Under the pieces are notes generated by a model. That model saw nothing but the letters and a program-made list of their open reading frames with translations. It did no database searches and was not told the origin of the DNA. A stretch of 64,000 nucleotides of DNA from Mactra quadrangularis. Lineage: Eukaryota > Mollusca > Bivalvia > Venerida > Mactridae. How positions within the stretch are numbered: position 1 is the stretch's first letter; the number at the start of each line of letters is the position of its first letter. The DNA lies in the NCBI GenBank assembly GCA_025267735.1, contig CM046297.1, forward strand, positions 33,258,011 to 33,322,010, read 5' to 3'. Shown here piece by piece: positions 1-12,168 of the stretch. A program made the translations under genes and the position numbers.

Positions 1-132
1 ATCAAAATATGTAAAATGTCTCCAGTTCTGTAAGACTTGGTTTAGTCCTGTAAAATTTTGAACTTTTGAACACAGTTATCTTCATATTGTTGCTTTAATG
101 CAATTCAATGATTTATGTTGTTATTATTTCAG

Positions 133-2606
133 GGATCAATTGTTGATGTAATGAACAAATATGGTGCTTTAAGTGAATCAGTAGCTGGTAAATATACTCG
201 ACAGATGTTAGAAGGTCTTTCTTTCTTACATAGAAATGTTATAGTTCATAGAGATATTAAAGGTATTTATTCTTATATTCAAATACTGTTTACACCGCTA
301 GTCCTGGCTTTTTTTAGCCAGATTTTTCTACGAAAAAATATAGTTTGGCGAAACCTGGGCTGGAGGACAGGCTGTCGGGCGTCTGGTGTTGTTAACAATT
401 GTGTTAAAGTTTTCAATTTAGCATATATTTCTGCCATTTATTGTCAGATCTTTATGAAACTTCATACAATGATAACATACCATGTGATGAACAAAATAAG
501 GAAGTAACCACAACCACAACCTGGCTTTATTATGGATTATTTCCCTTTGTAATTTTTTCGTTAAAGTTTTTAAATCAGGTTTTAATGGGGTTTCCACATT
601 ATATTTCTTGTCTTTGAGCTAATTTTGCCACAAAAATTGAATATAGGAGGAAGTACTTGAATATGTGTATTCTAGTCTGATTGAATGATGATGTGAATAG
701 CTTAACAGAACCAGTGCTCTATAAAGATACATGTACAATAGCAATGCTTTACTTAAATCTTAGATACTCTATTCTTTTTGACTGTGACAGCTATATGCTT
801 CACATGCTGTCCAAAATTGACACAATAATTTCAGTGTGCAGGATGGGAATAATCTATTGGCTCGTATGAATAAAAGTTTACCCACAGCCAGTGGATAGAG
901 TCCACCAAAATCTTCATTGGTCCATTGACTTGTAGAATAGGTGTGATATCTCTGTCCACCAACTTTTTTACTCCCATTATTACTGAAGTACAGTTCAAAT
1001 CAGTGTGTAATTCCTTTCACATAGCAAATAAGTCTAGAAATTGTATTTTTATCAAACTGAAAGAAAAATTGGACAGAAAAGGGACAAATTAGTGTCATTA
1101 GCTTATCCCATAATTTTTATTGACCAATTAATAATAAAATGTATATTACATGTAAAAAGTTTATACTTGGAACTCAAATTGATAAGTTTTTTCAGCTGAA
1201 TAATGTTTGTTTGTACCAGATGTATCCATGCAGAATGAAGTTATTCTACATATTATTGCTGAAAAGTATGCAACACAGATCAAAACCTTTAGTTCTGTGT
1301 ACACAAATTAATGTTTCAACTTTGTTCTGCACCGGTACATTCAGTTCAAACAAAGTTTTTCAACCAGAAAAACTCTTCAGCTTGAGTTAATACCGCTTGG
1401 CTAGCTCAGTTGGTAGCATGCAAGTCTACTGATCGAGGTGTCATGTGTTTAATTCCCGGGTGGGGCATACTTTCGTGGAGCTTGGTCATGAAATTATTTC
1501 TACGGCCATTCTCCCTCCTACCAATGATTTTTTACTATGTAGGGCAGTTGTCAGTCACTGACAAAAGTATGCGCTTAGTAGTTGGTTAACAGCTAAATCC
1601 AGAGATTTAGCCTTTCCAGGAGGAGTGAGTAGGTGGGCTGACTGCTGTTATATGACCTATACAATGTGTTGCTACGGCATTAAATCCAACAAAACATCAA
1701 ACATCAGCTTGAGTTCTGAATCAAGTTGATTACTAAAAATTTGTGATAACTAATTCTAAGTTAACTCAAATCTGAGAAATGATCTCGTTATTTCAGGTGC
1801 CAATGTTTTGCGAGACAACTCTGGTAATGTCAAGTTAGCAGATTTTGGTACAAGTAAAAGATTACAAACTATAGCCAGTTTTAGTGGTTTAAATTCTATT
1901 GTTGGAACTCCATATTGGATGGCACCTGAAGTTATTAATGGAGAAAGCTACGGACGAAAGGCAGATGTTTGGTATGATGTTTTGTTTTAATTTATTTTTA
2001 CCGGATTTTTAACTGAACAATTTCACATATGTATATGCCTGCATCTGTAGCCCAGCTGTTAGAATGCCTATATTTCAAATTTTGTTTCTGGAAAGGGATA
2101 GGGGTTTGAATCGCACCCGTGGAGGATATACCCTTCCATTAAAATTTGACATTAATGTTATTTTTCCTACTTTAAAATAGTATTAAGAGAAGTTACCTGC
2201 CTTGTGTAAGGGGGGATTAATACTGGTTATAGACAAGGATTCAGGAAATATAGCTTAGGTGAACTGTTTTCCATAAAACGACCTACATTGTGTGAATACA
2301 GCATAAATCTCAGTAAAAAAAAGTCCCCCTATATGTTCATAGATATATTATTAAACCCTTTGTTTTCAAACTTTCAGGAGTGTGGGTTGTACAGTAGTTG
2401 AAATGTTAACGAAGAAACCTCCGTGGGCTGACCTTGAAACAATGGCAGCCATTTATAAGATAGCAACTGTAGACTTTCCTCGATTCACTCTTCCGGACAG
2501 TGTGTCTAAGCAAGTGATAGAATTTGTTGTATTAACGTTTAAACGTAATTCTCACGAGAGACCGACTGCAGATGATTTATTGTCACATCCTTTCGTGAAT
2601 AGGTGA
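133..2606 (+). CDS. MAP3K2/MAP3K3-like: MAP3K2/3-like (MEKK2/3) serine/threonine kinase, last three exons
   Basis: The C-terminal kinase lobe of a STE-group MAP kinase kinase kinase; family members phosphorylate MAP2Ks (MEK5, MKK4/7 and others) in the cytoplasm. Exons are 133-262, 1797-1971 and 2378-2606 (stop TGA 2604-2606). All junctions are GT-AG and phases agree: the Gly codon after HRDIK is split across intron 1, and the Trp of ADVW across intron 2. Visible motifs are the catalytic-loop HRDIK, magnesium-binding DFG ([11 protein letters not shown]), [10 protein letters not shown] at the end of the activation segment, [12 protein letters not shown], and a C-terminal [12 protein letters not shown]. 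The phrases [17 protein letters not shown] and MAAIYKIAT are typical of MEKK2/3 rather than MEKK1/4 or ASK. The glycine loop, VAIK lysine and any N-terminal PB1 domain would lie before base 1. The gene is therefore partial at its 5' end; nothing in the visible part is broken. Confidence 0.92.
302..612 (+). repeat. Short copy of the AGCCGGATTTTTC element, in kinase intron 1
   Basis: It starts with AGCCAGATTTTTC and ends near the block around GGGTTTCCACATTAT, matching the two ends of the larger copy at 7013-8490. It carries the internal TTCATACAATGATAACATA block once, whereas the larger copy carries that block several times. No coding capacity. Confidence 0.65.
1139..1376 (+). repeat. Dispersed repeat, copy 1 of 3
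   Basis: It contains GTACCAGATGTATCCATGC, GCTGAAAAGTATGCAACA and AACTTTGTTCTGCAC. The same blocks occur in reverse orientation near 5085-5340 and 11100-11265. No terminal structure or reading frame was resolved. Confidence 0.5.
1389..1703 (+). mobile_element. tRNA-derived SINE (family A), copy 1, with target-site duplication
   Basis: A tRNA-like head (GGCTAGCTCAGTTGGTAG, an RNA polymerase III A-box type sequence, then a degenerate B-box near 1450) is followed by a central block (GTCAGTCACTGACAAAAGTA) and a tail near GCTACGGCATTAAATCCAAC. A perfect 12-bp duplication, TCAGCTTGAGTT, flanks it at 1377-1388 and 1704-1715, showing target-primed insertion into kinase intron 1. The general plan recalls the V-SINE/RUDI-type SINEs described in molluscs; that family assignment is from memory. 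Confidence 0.85.
2041..2325 (+). mobile_element. tRNA-derived SINE (family B), in kinase intron 2
   Basis: A tRNA-like head (TAGCCCAGCTGTTAGAATGC, then B-box-like GGGTTTGAATCGCACCC) is followed by a tail containing TACTGGTTATAGACAAGG and an A-rich end. The tail recurs at 20752-20893 and 34852-34990. Confidence 0.65.
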
Positions 2607-3736
2607 CATTTGTAGTGCCTAGGAATCTATTTTATTCAAATAAATCGTTACTACTTCCATGACAGTGAAATCAGTGAAAAAGTATCGCAACCTGTGAAAA
2701 TGCTATTGTCTTTCAGAAAAAATTAGTGGCGGCGGAAACAACTTATTGTAGGTTGAAGGTGGTTTTTTTTGATACTGAGAAGGATGGGACATACTCAACT
2801 GACTTGTGTTCAACAACGATTCATTGGGCTTTAATTTAAGAAGCACAGGGGTTATATACAATTTCTCTTTTTTGAGAGGCACAGAGGGATATGTATGGCC
2901 CCTTGATTTGGTGAGAGAGGCACAGGGGGTTATGTAGTCTTGATTTGGTGAGAGAGGCACAGGGGGTTATGTAATCCTGATTTAATTAGAGAGACACAGG
3001 GAGTTATGTAAGCTTGATTTAAACTTAGGGACACAAGGGGTTATTTACTGAGGGTTGTATATTCCTCTTGTACTAAGGCCTAGGGGTTATTAAAAGTTGA
3101 ATGTTAATGTGATGAGTGCCTACTTTGGAAGATTGGCTTACTGGGAGTTGAATAACATTGGAATTTATTTTTCTATTTTGGAAAGACACATACAAGGAAT
3201 TGAGAAATAGTAATTGAAAGTTTTTGAGTGAATGATATTAAGATGAAAAATATTTATTGAGACGAAATTGCAATAAATCTGAAGGAAATATTTATTGAGT
3301 GAAACTGCGATAAAGGTATTGAAATTGAGAAAGGGTTAGTTTTGAATAAATACTTTCGGTTAGTGTTGTATTAAGTTAATTTGGAAAAGTCGCAAATTTT
3401 ATGGAGTAACTTGCCCAAAATTGAAGTGGGCAGAGTTTAGATTACAGAGATGTGATATTGAACTACATTGTACTTATTTAGTGAAGAGGAGGTCTCAAAG
3501 CATAGAATTTCTCAGACATGAAAATTTTATATTATATGGAACATTTTTTTTTTTGCTTTACTTAAAGTACTGTGTGCTAACGTCATTTTTTATTTACTTT
3601 GAAATGATATAGGAAGATCATTTCATTGTTTTTTTTAAATTATTATTCATAATTAAGAATTTTTTGTATCTTTTTATTTTTTTTTGTTTTTTTTGTTTAG
3701 TCGTGTACATTGTTGGTTTGAGCTCGCCTATGTAAT
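2607..3736. repeat. Kinase 3' flank with a ~37-bp minisatellite at 2836-3065
   Basis: About six copies of a ~37-bp unit containing GGCACAGGGGGTTATGTA are spaced 36-41 bases apart, diverging towards both ends. The rest, to 3736, is AT-rich with no convincing exon. It may be 3' UTR of the kinase gene. Confidence 0.65.
2639..2644 (+). promoter_or_regulatory. Possible poly(A) signal of the kinase gene
   Basis: AATAAA lies 33 bases after the kinase stop codon. It is the first match on this strand, but so close to the stop that a longer 3' UTR running into 2650-3700 is equally possible. Confidence 0.3.
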
Positions 3737-4228
3737 TAAGGGACTTTTGTCTGTTATCTTTCCCTGATAGAATCTGAAGCAATCCAATTGGTAAGTAGGT
3801 CCTTACAGTTGGAATCCTCGGGTTTATCATTTAATTTTTCTATGTAAGGATTACTATATTGAATGTAAAAAACACTACCAACACATAGCTAATATGTTGC
3901 TTATTGTTTATTAAATGTTTTCCAATGTTTTGCCATTCAAGGCTTCTTCAGGTATAGATACTTTTTCTATGTAACGATAACAAAATATTTCATCGAATAT
4001 CTTTCTTGTTAATTAAGATATTAACAGAAGTGATGAAATTTAGATAGTTCTTTACCCTAAAAATACTTGGCTTGAATTTCAAACAAATTAAATGATTTAC
4101 AAAAAAGTTATTTAAGATTAACTTTGGCAAAATGACATTAAAAAGTAAGGTAAAATCCGAGTAATCCAACTAATTGGACCTACCTATTTGAAGAGTATAC
4201 AAGGGAAATAACTGACTAAAGTCCCTTA
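3737..4228. mobile_element. MITE with TAAGGGACTT terminal inverted repeats, copy 1, carrying a nested insertion
   Basis: The left end TAAGGGACTTTTGTCTGTTA is matched in inverse by the right end (TAACTGACTAAAGTCCCTTA), and inner blocks around CCAATTGGTAAGTAGGTCC and GGACCTACC also pair. A ~115-base block absent from the second copy (19035-19316) sits at about 3850-3962. It is bounded by a repeated TTTTTCTATGTAA (3835 and 3963), consistent with a later insertion that duplicated its target. Confidence 0.65.
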
Positions 4229-6990
4229 TTATGCTTGGGTGATTGTTGGTTGGCTAGCAAGTGTGAATTAAAAACGTCATGTTAGTCAATAGCCATAGAG
4301 CCACATCGTTCAATGTTTGGTCATGATTACTTGGAATTTAAATCTTACTAATGTTTGCTTGAAATCATTTAGAATTGGTTATATGTCGGCCATTTTGATT
4401 TATACTTAAACATTACTGAACAGAACAAATATGCATTTTCTCAAATCACGATTTATGTATCTAAAAACTGGTTTTTATACGGAAATGGTTCATATTTTCA
4501 TTTTTTATGTGACTGGTTTTTATACGGAAATTGTTCATATTTTCATTTTTATGTCTTAAAGAATCTGTTTTATTTGTTAAAGATGGTTAAATATTTGTTT
4601 GTTTTAGACGGTTTCTATTGCATTATTGTTTTGTATCAATTCTGTTTTGCTTTTATTAATTGTTATTAAAACTTTTTTAGATGTATACTTGTAAAAAAAC
4701 ACCAGTAGGGGTTAAAAAAGAAACATTCTGCCCCAAAATTTGATCACTACACTTACACTAAATCATAATTGATATGAATTAATTATGGTCTAATGAAAGG
4801 AGCCTAAAAGTATGTCTAGTAATAATAACTTAATACTGTGATAGATTAACTATGCAACGAAAATTAAATGATTTTGTATAAGTAAAATTTTGTACTACTT
4901 AATTTTAACATTTCAGGAATAGGAAATTCCAGTACTTATCTAACTCGTAATTAATTGTCTATTGTCTACAGACATTGAAATATTCCCACCCAACTTGTCC
5001 ATGGAAAATTTGTGAAATTGCTGCAACACTGCTCTTATATAGATTTTCAAAACTTTTCAAGTGGCCTAAAACTGATCTAAACAATAGGTGACTGGTTTTT
5101 CCAGCAGAAATAATTTTGTTTGTTCTTGACAACTTGTGCAGAACAAAGTTGAATTAATATATGTGTACATAGAACAATAGGATTTAATCTGTGTTGTATA
5201 CTTTTCAGCAATAATATAAAAAATTATTTCATCTTGCACGGTTAATTCATTCAAACAATATTTTTTCAGCTTGGAAAAAACATAAATTTGAGTTTCAAAT
5301 ATAATCTTTGTTCTTCATGGATGCATCTATTAGAAACAAACCTCTTAATGCTGGAAAAAACTATGAATTGAAGATCTGTATATGAACGATTGTCAGTATA
5401 AGAATTTGATGGAAGGAACCATTGTTATTTTCACTTTAAACCCATGTAATTTATTTTTCTATTACTTAAAATTATGATCTCTATCTATGTTTCATACTGC
5501 TGAAATCAAAATTTAGAGCAAAAATTACTTATAATTTTCTATGCAATAATTTGTGTTGTATTATTTTTCGCTACTTTAGCTTAAGTTTCTCTCATCAAAA
5601 ACACATTCATTATAATTGTAACATAACCAGTTGAAAATCCATGCCATGGTCCAAACTGAGATTCAAACCTATGACCTTAGAATCTTGAGCGGACACTGTA
5701 CCATGTCACTATAAATAAGCTTGAAAGCAAGGGAGTGCAAGTGTGTATTATACCTCTGCTACCGTACTATACATGGTAGAATTATGTCGCAGAACATATT
5801 AGTAATCTGATATGGCTAGATTTCATTGACTTGTGAGGACATTTTTCCTCCTATAACAGAGACCACTTATAGGCCACTCCCCTTTATGAATTAATTTAAA
5901 ATCATCTGATGTTTACTTTGGTTTCCCCCTATTAATGAAATAACTATAAAACCTAACTATTTTGTATGAAGTAAGGCTCCAGGCCTCCCCCCTAAATTCT
6001 GAAAAAGTCTTACTAGCACTCAAATTAGACCCCTCACCCCTAGCCCTTACTTAGTACACTCTCTGTAATTACTACTTTAACATTGGTGAAATCCCCAATG
6101 CATTGAAACATATACATTTGGCAGCCTGGTGTAAAATTGCCTTTAAAAAGCAGTGTTAACGACTGTATAAAGTGAATAAAATCTTTATTCCTTGCTATCA
6201 ATATTTGACGAAGTTATTGATTAAATAATCATCATTTTAAAATTCCAGACAAAAGTGATTTGACACTCACCATATTCTCTAAATAAGCTTTTTGCAGGCA
6301 TTGTAAAGTTGTAGCATATTTTATGTCACTATATACCTGTACATTGCCAAATTTCTGTTTGCCAGTGTTTGATTATTTTCAACAATCAAGTGTGTCTATT
6401 AAGTCATAGACACATATTTTTACAAAAGTTCTTTACACTATGGTCAGTGGATGGTGGGATCCAGGGCTTGACATCAAAGATTGTCTGATTGCACCTGACA
6501 ACTAATATTTAGGTTAAGGCGACTTGTTACTGCTAGTAAACATTAGTTAGGGCAAGTAAAATATCGTTGGTTAACTGCCAAAACCTCGTATCTCAATTTT
6601 TCAAAGTTTTCAGGAGAAGGAAAAAACTATTTTATCAAAAAGTCGTATCTCAAAATTATCCAACTTAAAATAATAATGTTTTGTTTCAAAATGTCGTAAC
6701 TCGCATTTGACAGACATAAAATTCATTTATTGCAGCATTCGTCAAAAATAACTGTTTCCTATGCTTGCAAACAATTAAATGTAATAAATGCATTATTTCT
6801 GCTTCTTAATTTAATCGCTAGTGTAGAATACTTGTCATAATTAGTGGAACAGAAATGACAAGCTATTTTCAATCGTTTTAGATGAAATTAAAAGTCACAA
6901 GATGCAAATCATATAAGATAAATATACAAAATTAATGTTAAATGAATGGAGTGGTTGAAATAAAACATATTTTACCTCTTAAAAGAAAGA
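4229..6990. other. Gene-free AT-rich stretch with repeat fragments
   Basis: No exon with family similarity was found on either strand. Recognisable pieces are a ~55-bp direct duplication at 4466-4552 (GACTGGTTTTTATACGGAAA twice), the second copy of the dispersed repeat (5085-5340, reverse), a tRNA-like B-box on the minus strand near 5665-5690, and a CAGGGCTTGACATCA end near 6470 that resembles half of a hAT-type MITE. Confidence 0.5.
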
Positions 6991-7012
6991 ATCCAACTGC
7001 ATGATCATTTTT

Positions 7013-8490
7013 AGCCGGATTTTTCAACGAAAAAATTCGGCTTATAGTTTGGCGAACACGGGCGGGCGGGGAGGGCGGGCTTTTGGGCGGGCGGGCGTCC
7101 GTGTCGTTAACAATTGCGTTAAAGTTTTTAATGTACCATGTATTTCTGCCATTTAAAGTCAGATCTCTACGAAACTTTATACAATGATAACATACCATGT
7201 GATGAACAGAATTAGACAGTAACCGCAACTCTACCTTGCTTAATTATGGATTATTGCCCTTTGTAATTTCGGGTATCTGGTGTCGTTAACAATTGCGTTA
7301 AAGTTTTTAATTTAGCATATATTTCTGCCATTTATTGTCAGATTTTTATGAAACTTCATACAATGATAACATACCATGTGATGAACAGATTAAGACAGTA
7401 ACCACAACTCTACCTGGCTTAAAAATGGATTATTTCCCTTTGTTTTTTTGCGTTAAAGTTTTCAAATTGTTGGATATCTCTGCCATTTATGGTTTGATGT
7501 TTACGAAGTTTCATACAATGATTACATATCATCTGTTGAAAAGAATTAGACAGTAACCGCAACTCTACCTGGCTTAATAATGGATTATTTCCCTTTGTTA
7601 TTTTTGTGTTAAAGTTTTCAAATTGTTGGATATCTCTGCCATTTATGGTTAGATGTTTATGAAATTTCATGCAATGATTACATATGATCTGTTGAAAAGA
7701 ATTAGACAGTAACAACAACTCTACCTGACTTAATAATGGATTATTTCCCTTTGATTTTTTGCGTTAAATTTTTCAAATTGTTGGATATCTCTGCCATTTA
7801 TGGTTAGATGTTTATGAAATTTCATACAATGATTACATACCATCTGTTGAAAATAATTAGACAGTAACAGCAACTCCACCTGGCTTAATAATGGATTATT
7901 TCCCTTTTGTTTTTTGTGTTAAATTTTTCAAATTGTTGGATATCTCTGCCATTTATGGTTTGATGTTTACGAAGTTTCATACAATGATTACATATCATCT
8001 GTTGAAAAGAATTAGACAGTAACAACAACTCTACCTGGCTTAAAAATGGATTATTTTCCTTTGTATTTTTTATGTTAAAGTTTTCAGTATGTTGGATCTC
8101 TCCAATAGCAAGTATTCTGGCATTTTCCAGTCATATTTTCCTGCCATTTTGTTTCAACAATTTCACCATTTGCCATACAAGGTTTTTTTAACAAAATTCT
8201 CTCGCTAATTTCATATCATTAGCTTTGCATTATTTTCATCCATAGTTTTCATGTCTTATGCCATCTTAGTCAAATACCAACAAAATACTCAGAAAAGATA
8301 CAATAGGACATATATAATATAGTTAATGAAACTCTTTATTCCTTTAAGATTAATTATTGCCCTTTGCATTCCTTCTAATAAGCAATATATCAAATGACTT
8401 TCTTTTGTAACAACGTAAACTTGTTCTCAATGTTCCCATATGCAGAAAAATCCGGCTTTAATGTGGCTCCCACATTATCTTTCTTGTTTT
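7013..8490. mobile_element. Non-autonomous element with AGCCGGATTTTTC inverted ends and internal ~155-bp tandem repeats
   Basis: AGCCGGATTTTTC at 7014 is mirrored by GAAAAATCCGGCT at 8446-8458. Inside is a GC-rich GGGCGGGCGG patch (7060-7100), followed by a tandem array of ~155-bp units. The landmark CTACCTGGCTTAA recurs near 7231, 7410, 7565, 7721, 7876 and 8031. Units contain CTCTGCCATTTATGG and AATTTCATACAATGATTACA. The apparent reading frames through the array run on both strands and follow the repeat, so no protein is called. Confidence 0.7.
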
Positions 8491-10283
8491 ATCTACAATG
8501 GAGCGTTAAGTGTGAGATACGATATTTTGACCGTTGTTCAAAAAAACCAATCAGAGTTACGATATTTCATCTCATGACAATATTTCGGGTATTGATTGGC
8601 TTACAGGTACGACGTTTTGAGACAAGGCGGGAATCGCTTTGGCGTACTTCTTGCAGTCAAAAAGTCATTTTTGTCAAAAAGCATAGTTACGACCTTTTGG
8701 CAGCCGACCGACGATATACAGCTGGTTGTCTAATTGTGCAACATACTTTGAAAATTGATCTTTAGCCCTGGTATCAACAAAAAAACTATGAATTTTGAAA
8801 TTTATGTGACATAATTGATCAGTTACAGACACATATCCTTAAATAAGCTATTTAACTTAGGTCTGTGTTTTTTCTTTAATGATTGTTTAAATATTTCTCT
8901 ACCATATTTTGTCTTCCATATTGGATTTTATTCATCTTCAAAATACCCATTAATGAACATAACAATTCAGACATTTACTTATTTTCCCACCCTACTCATT
9001 TTTTTAGCTGCAAACCTTGCCGAGTGTATTATATAAATCTGTGAGAAGTATCAACACCTACTTCACAATATCTACTTTAAATTGATTTATTGTTAAAAAT
9101 TTCTAAGCCTGAAATTAGTTACAGTAAAGTTCCACTATTTAGATAATCAAAATGGTCTTAATTGCAGTATTCATGACCAACATTCATTATCACTGGACAT
9201 TTGGTCTTGTAAATGGAATATTGTACTGAGCCGTTTGTTAATTAATTTGACCTTAAAATTCTAAGTAATTTGTTTAAATATGCTCTCTATTTTAATAACA
9301 CCACATACTTTTTTCATTTACTGCTTTTTTGCCTTCTGGTTTTCATTGTTGTAAAATCCTTATTTCATTTATCATGCTTGAGTTTATGATTATGTGCAAA
9401 AAGATATTACATGAAAGTTTGGTGTCGAACAAAATGTTTTTGTGTGCTAAAACAAAGTATGATTTAATTTAAAGTTGTTTTATGCTAAAATAAAATAAAT
9501 GATGTTTTTATGGCAGACTCATAACACAATTTTTTGTGCTAAAGCAAATATAATTTGTAATATATATAATTTTTTATACTTTATTAAAATAAATGTAATT
9601 TTTAGCCAAACACATTCAAGCTTTTGTGCTAAAACAAATAAACTTTATTATTTGAATTGTCTATGCTGAAACAAGATAAATGTCTAAAAAAGCATACAAG
9701 CTTTTGTGCTTAAATAAAATTAACTAGGCTTTACTCAAAAAGAAAATACATTTTGTATTAATTATATAAGTAATATTTGAATTTGAATGATTAGTGCTAA
9801 AACAAAATATTACATTATTAGAGTTTTATGAAAAAATAAATTTAAAATAAGGTATTTGTGCCAAACACCATGATCATATATATTTATGTAATATGTAAAA
9901 TTTTGTGCTAAACAAAATTATAAGGTTTTGCTCTAAAAAATCTTTTGTTTTTATGAAGGTTTTTGGTACTTAAACAAAATATTAAACTGTTTTTAGCCAA
10001 AATGCATATTCGAGTTTTTGTGCTAAAATTAATTATATACGATATTTTGATATATTTTTGTTCTGAAAGTTTATGTGATAAAATGTATATATATATATAT
10101 ATTACAATGAAGATGTTTATGTATAAAACTATGTGACTTAAACCATGACTTGATTTGTTATGGTTGTATCATTGAGGTCATGATATATTGAAAATTAAAA
10201 TATTTGAATTATAGAAGTTTGTTGGGTGTTTTTACTGATAAATGTACCTCCTCCCTGCTTCGAATTTCTATCTTCCGCATTTA
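8491..10283. repeat. AT-rich gene-free stretch with a degenerate tandem array at ~9430-10080
   Basis: TTTTGTGCTAAAACAAA-like blocks recur irregularly every ~60-110 bases between 9430 and 10080, with short AT spacers, ending in a (TA)n run near 10088-10102. No gene seen. Confidence 0.5.
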
Positions 10284-10563
10284 TTATACCCCCGCTTCGA
10301 AGAAGAGGGGGGTATACTGTTTACCCTTGTCCGTGCGTGCTTGTGTGTGTGCGTCCGTCCGTCCGTTACAAAATTTCAGTCGCAGTTTTCTCAGCAACTA
10401 TAACATGCAGCAGCCTAATACTTTGCATATTGCTTCATCCCATAGTCCCATGTGGTGTAAAGCGATTTCATGCTCCTTGCTCATCTACTTCCTGTTTGTC
10501 GCATATTTTTAGATTTTTGCGGGGGTATCACTAGTGAGCATTAGCTCACAGATTTACTTGTTT
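10284..10563 (+). mobile_element. CCCCGCTTCGAAGAAGAGGG element, copy 1
   Basis: It begins TATACCCCCGCTTCGAAGAA, carries a GTCCGTCCGTCCGTTAC run and a conserved interior (CAGCAACTATAACATGCAGC), and ends GGGGGTATCACTAGTGAGCA followed by TTAGCTCACAGATTTACTTG. Two further copies lie on the minus strand at 52047-52310 and 55123-55439. The conserved ends and lack of a coding frame suggest a non-autonomous DNA element. Confidence 0.75.
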
Positions 10564-10639
10564 TCACTTTTTGGAGAATGTGGCTAGGTTTCTTCTTGAG
10601 AGGGAATTAGTAACAAAAATGAAATACAGGGAAAATTTT

Positions 10640-11062
10640 TACTTAATTTTCAATACTATAGATAATATTCACTTACAGAGTAATCTTTAAATGTATAGAG
10701 AATATTTGTCAACTTTGGTGTAAGATCGATTTTTATTTCACGGTGGAATCAGCTCGGAAAAGATTTTCACGAGTGACATTGCCACAAGTTAAAATGTCAT
10801 TTTCTGAGTTCATGAGTTTAAATAAAAAAGATCTTACACCAAAGTTGACAAACATTCTGTTTCTTTCATGCTTAGTTTTATGTTTTTATTTTATTATATT
10901 TTAGAGTTATTTTACACAAATTACAATGTGACATCATTTCTTCTCCAATGTTACATCATTTATCTGCTAAGATGACATCATTGACAATGAAAATATAAGA
11001 TTATAATTTTCTTAGTATATTTTCATCCAATAAAGCGACGTTTCACCATAAAGCATGAAAGA
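10640..11062. mobile_element. Palindromic MITE-like element
   Basis: Inner arms TTGTCAACTTTGGTGTAAGATC (10707-10728) and its inverse (10830-10853), and outer blocks TTTCTTTCATGCTTAG (~10860) and AAGCATGAAAGAAAT (~11050). The blocks CTGTTTCTT..GCTTAGTTTT and AACTTTGGTGT recur in the hairpin at 52988-53110, so the two are related. Confidence 0.6.
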
Positions 11063-11099
11063 AATATTTATATCTTCTAATTTAAAGTTAATTATTTGT

Positions 11100-12145
11100 T
11101 AGTACTAGATGTACAATTTCTGTGTGGAACAAAGAATAATTATAATTTCACAGAACAGCATGATTGAAGGTGTATTGTATACTTTTCAGCAAAATATATG
11201 TCAAATAACTTTGTTCTGCATGGATGAATCTGGTACTAACAAACCTTATTCAACTTGAGTTTCTAATATTAACTATTGTTGTTGTGTTGAGAAGGGGAAG
11301 TAACTATTCAAATGTCACTTCCATATTTTATGAGTTGCTTCCCCTGATTTGGTCATCACTATGAATAATTATAACAGTGAATGACATAAATAATCTGCTT
11401 GCGCATTTAATTGCTTTACCAGTATGGAGTAGAAGTAAAATAACTGTTGTATAAAACAAAACAAGTTTTGATCCGAGGCGTAATGTACAACAATCCTAAG
11501 TCTCATAAGGGCATTTACGAATTTAGATGACTGGTCAGGAATGATAAAATGATTATTGGTAATAACATTACATTCAGTGATTACTTTCATGTCCTTAAGA
11601 GATGGGGGAATAGTGACAAAAATAAAACAATGGGATAACATTTTTATATTATGAATATTTTAGATAACATACACTTACTGAATTACATTTTCAGCAGAAT
11701 ATTGCAAAAATATCTACATCTGAGAATTCTCCATTGTGCTTTAGAAACAACAAAAATGCATTCATTAGAACAAAATTCTTAAGACAGGAGGTTCACCACA
11801 GCAAAGGAAAATACACATTTTTTGTAGGAGTGTGGTGACCAATTTTGCCCACAAAATGGCCTAAAAATGTAACATATTCTGAATTTGATATATTTTAAGA
11901 TAATTGAATCAAATTGGTATTCTTATTTGGTAATCTCACATAAGCAGCATTTCTAACTAGTACTAATGCAAATTATCCAAGTATATGTACCCATTTGAGA
12001 CTAGGTATTGTTGCGTCACAAAAGAACAAAACAAAACAAAAAACATGCCAATAATTCTTCATGCATATTTTATTTCATTTCTGCTAATGTTAATATAAAT
12101 TTACAACTGATCCTTATGCTAAAGACATATTTGGAATTATATTTT
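11100..12145. other. Gene-free stretch with dispersed-repeat copy 3
   Basis: The dispersed repeat seen at 1139-1376 lies in reverse at 11100-11265. The remainder is AT-rich without a recognisable exon and includes the presumed 3' flank of the minus-strand PLAC8-like gene. Confidence 0.4.
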
Positions 12146-12151
12146 TTTATT
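12146..12151 (-). promoter_or_regulatory. Possible poly(A) signal of the PLAC8-like gene
   Basis: AATAAA on the minus strand 18 bases after the TAG stop; a second lies at 12068-12073. Either could be used. Confidence 0.4.
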
Positions 12152-12168
12152 CTAATTTTCAATTCAGT

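Noticed and set aside
1392..1470. Possible tRNA gene (GGCTAGCTCAGTTGGTAG)
   Set aside because: The same head occurs five times with a common SINE body, and here with a 12-bp target duplication. The acceptor stem does not close, so it is a SINE, not a tRNA gene.
7419..7718. 99-residue minus-strand frame with a duplicated FQQMICNHCMK block
   Set aside because: It spans two ~155-bp repeat units; the duplication is that of the DNA repeat.
8394..8765. 123-residue frame at the edge of the AGCCGGATTTTTC element
   Set aside because: It starts inside the repeat end and crosses its boundary into related repeat-like sequence (TACGATATTTTGACC). No domain, splice site or coding composition.
10204..10534. 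Two overlapping 102-residue frames, with similar ones at 52074-52283 and 55150-55453
   Set aside because: They are translations of the three copies of the CCCCGCTTCGAAG element in two frames. The shared peptide comes from shared repeat DNA and the GTCCGT run, not coding constraint.
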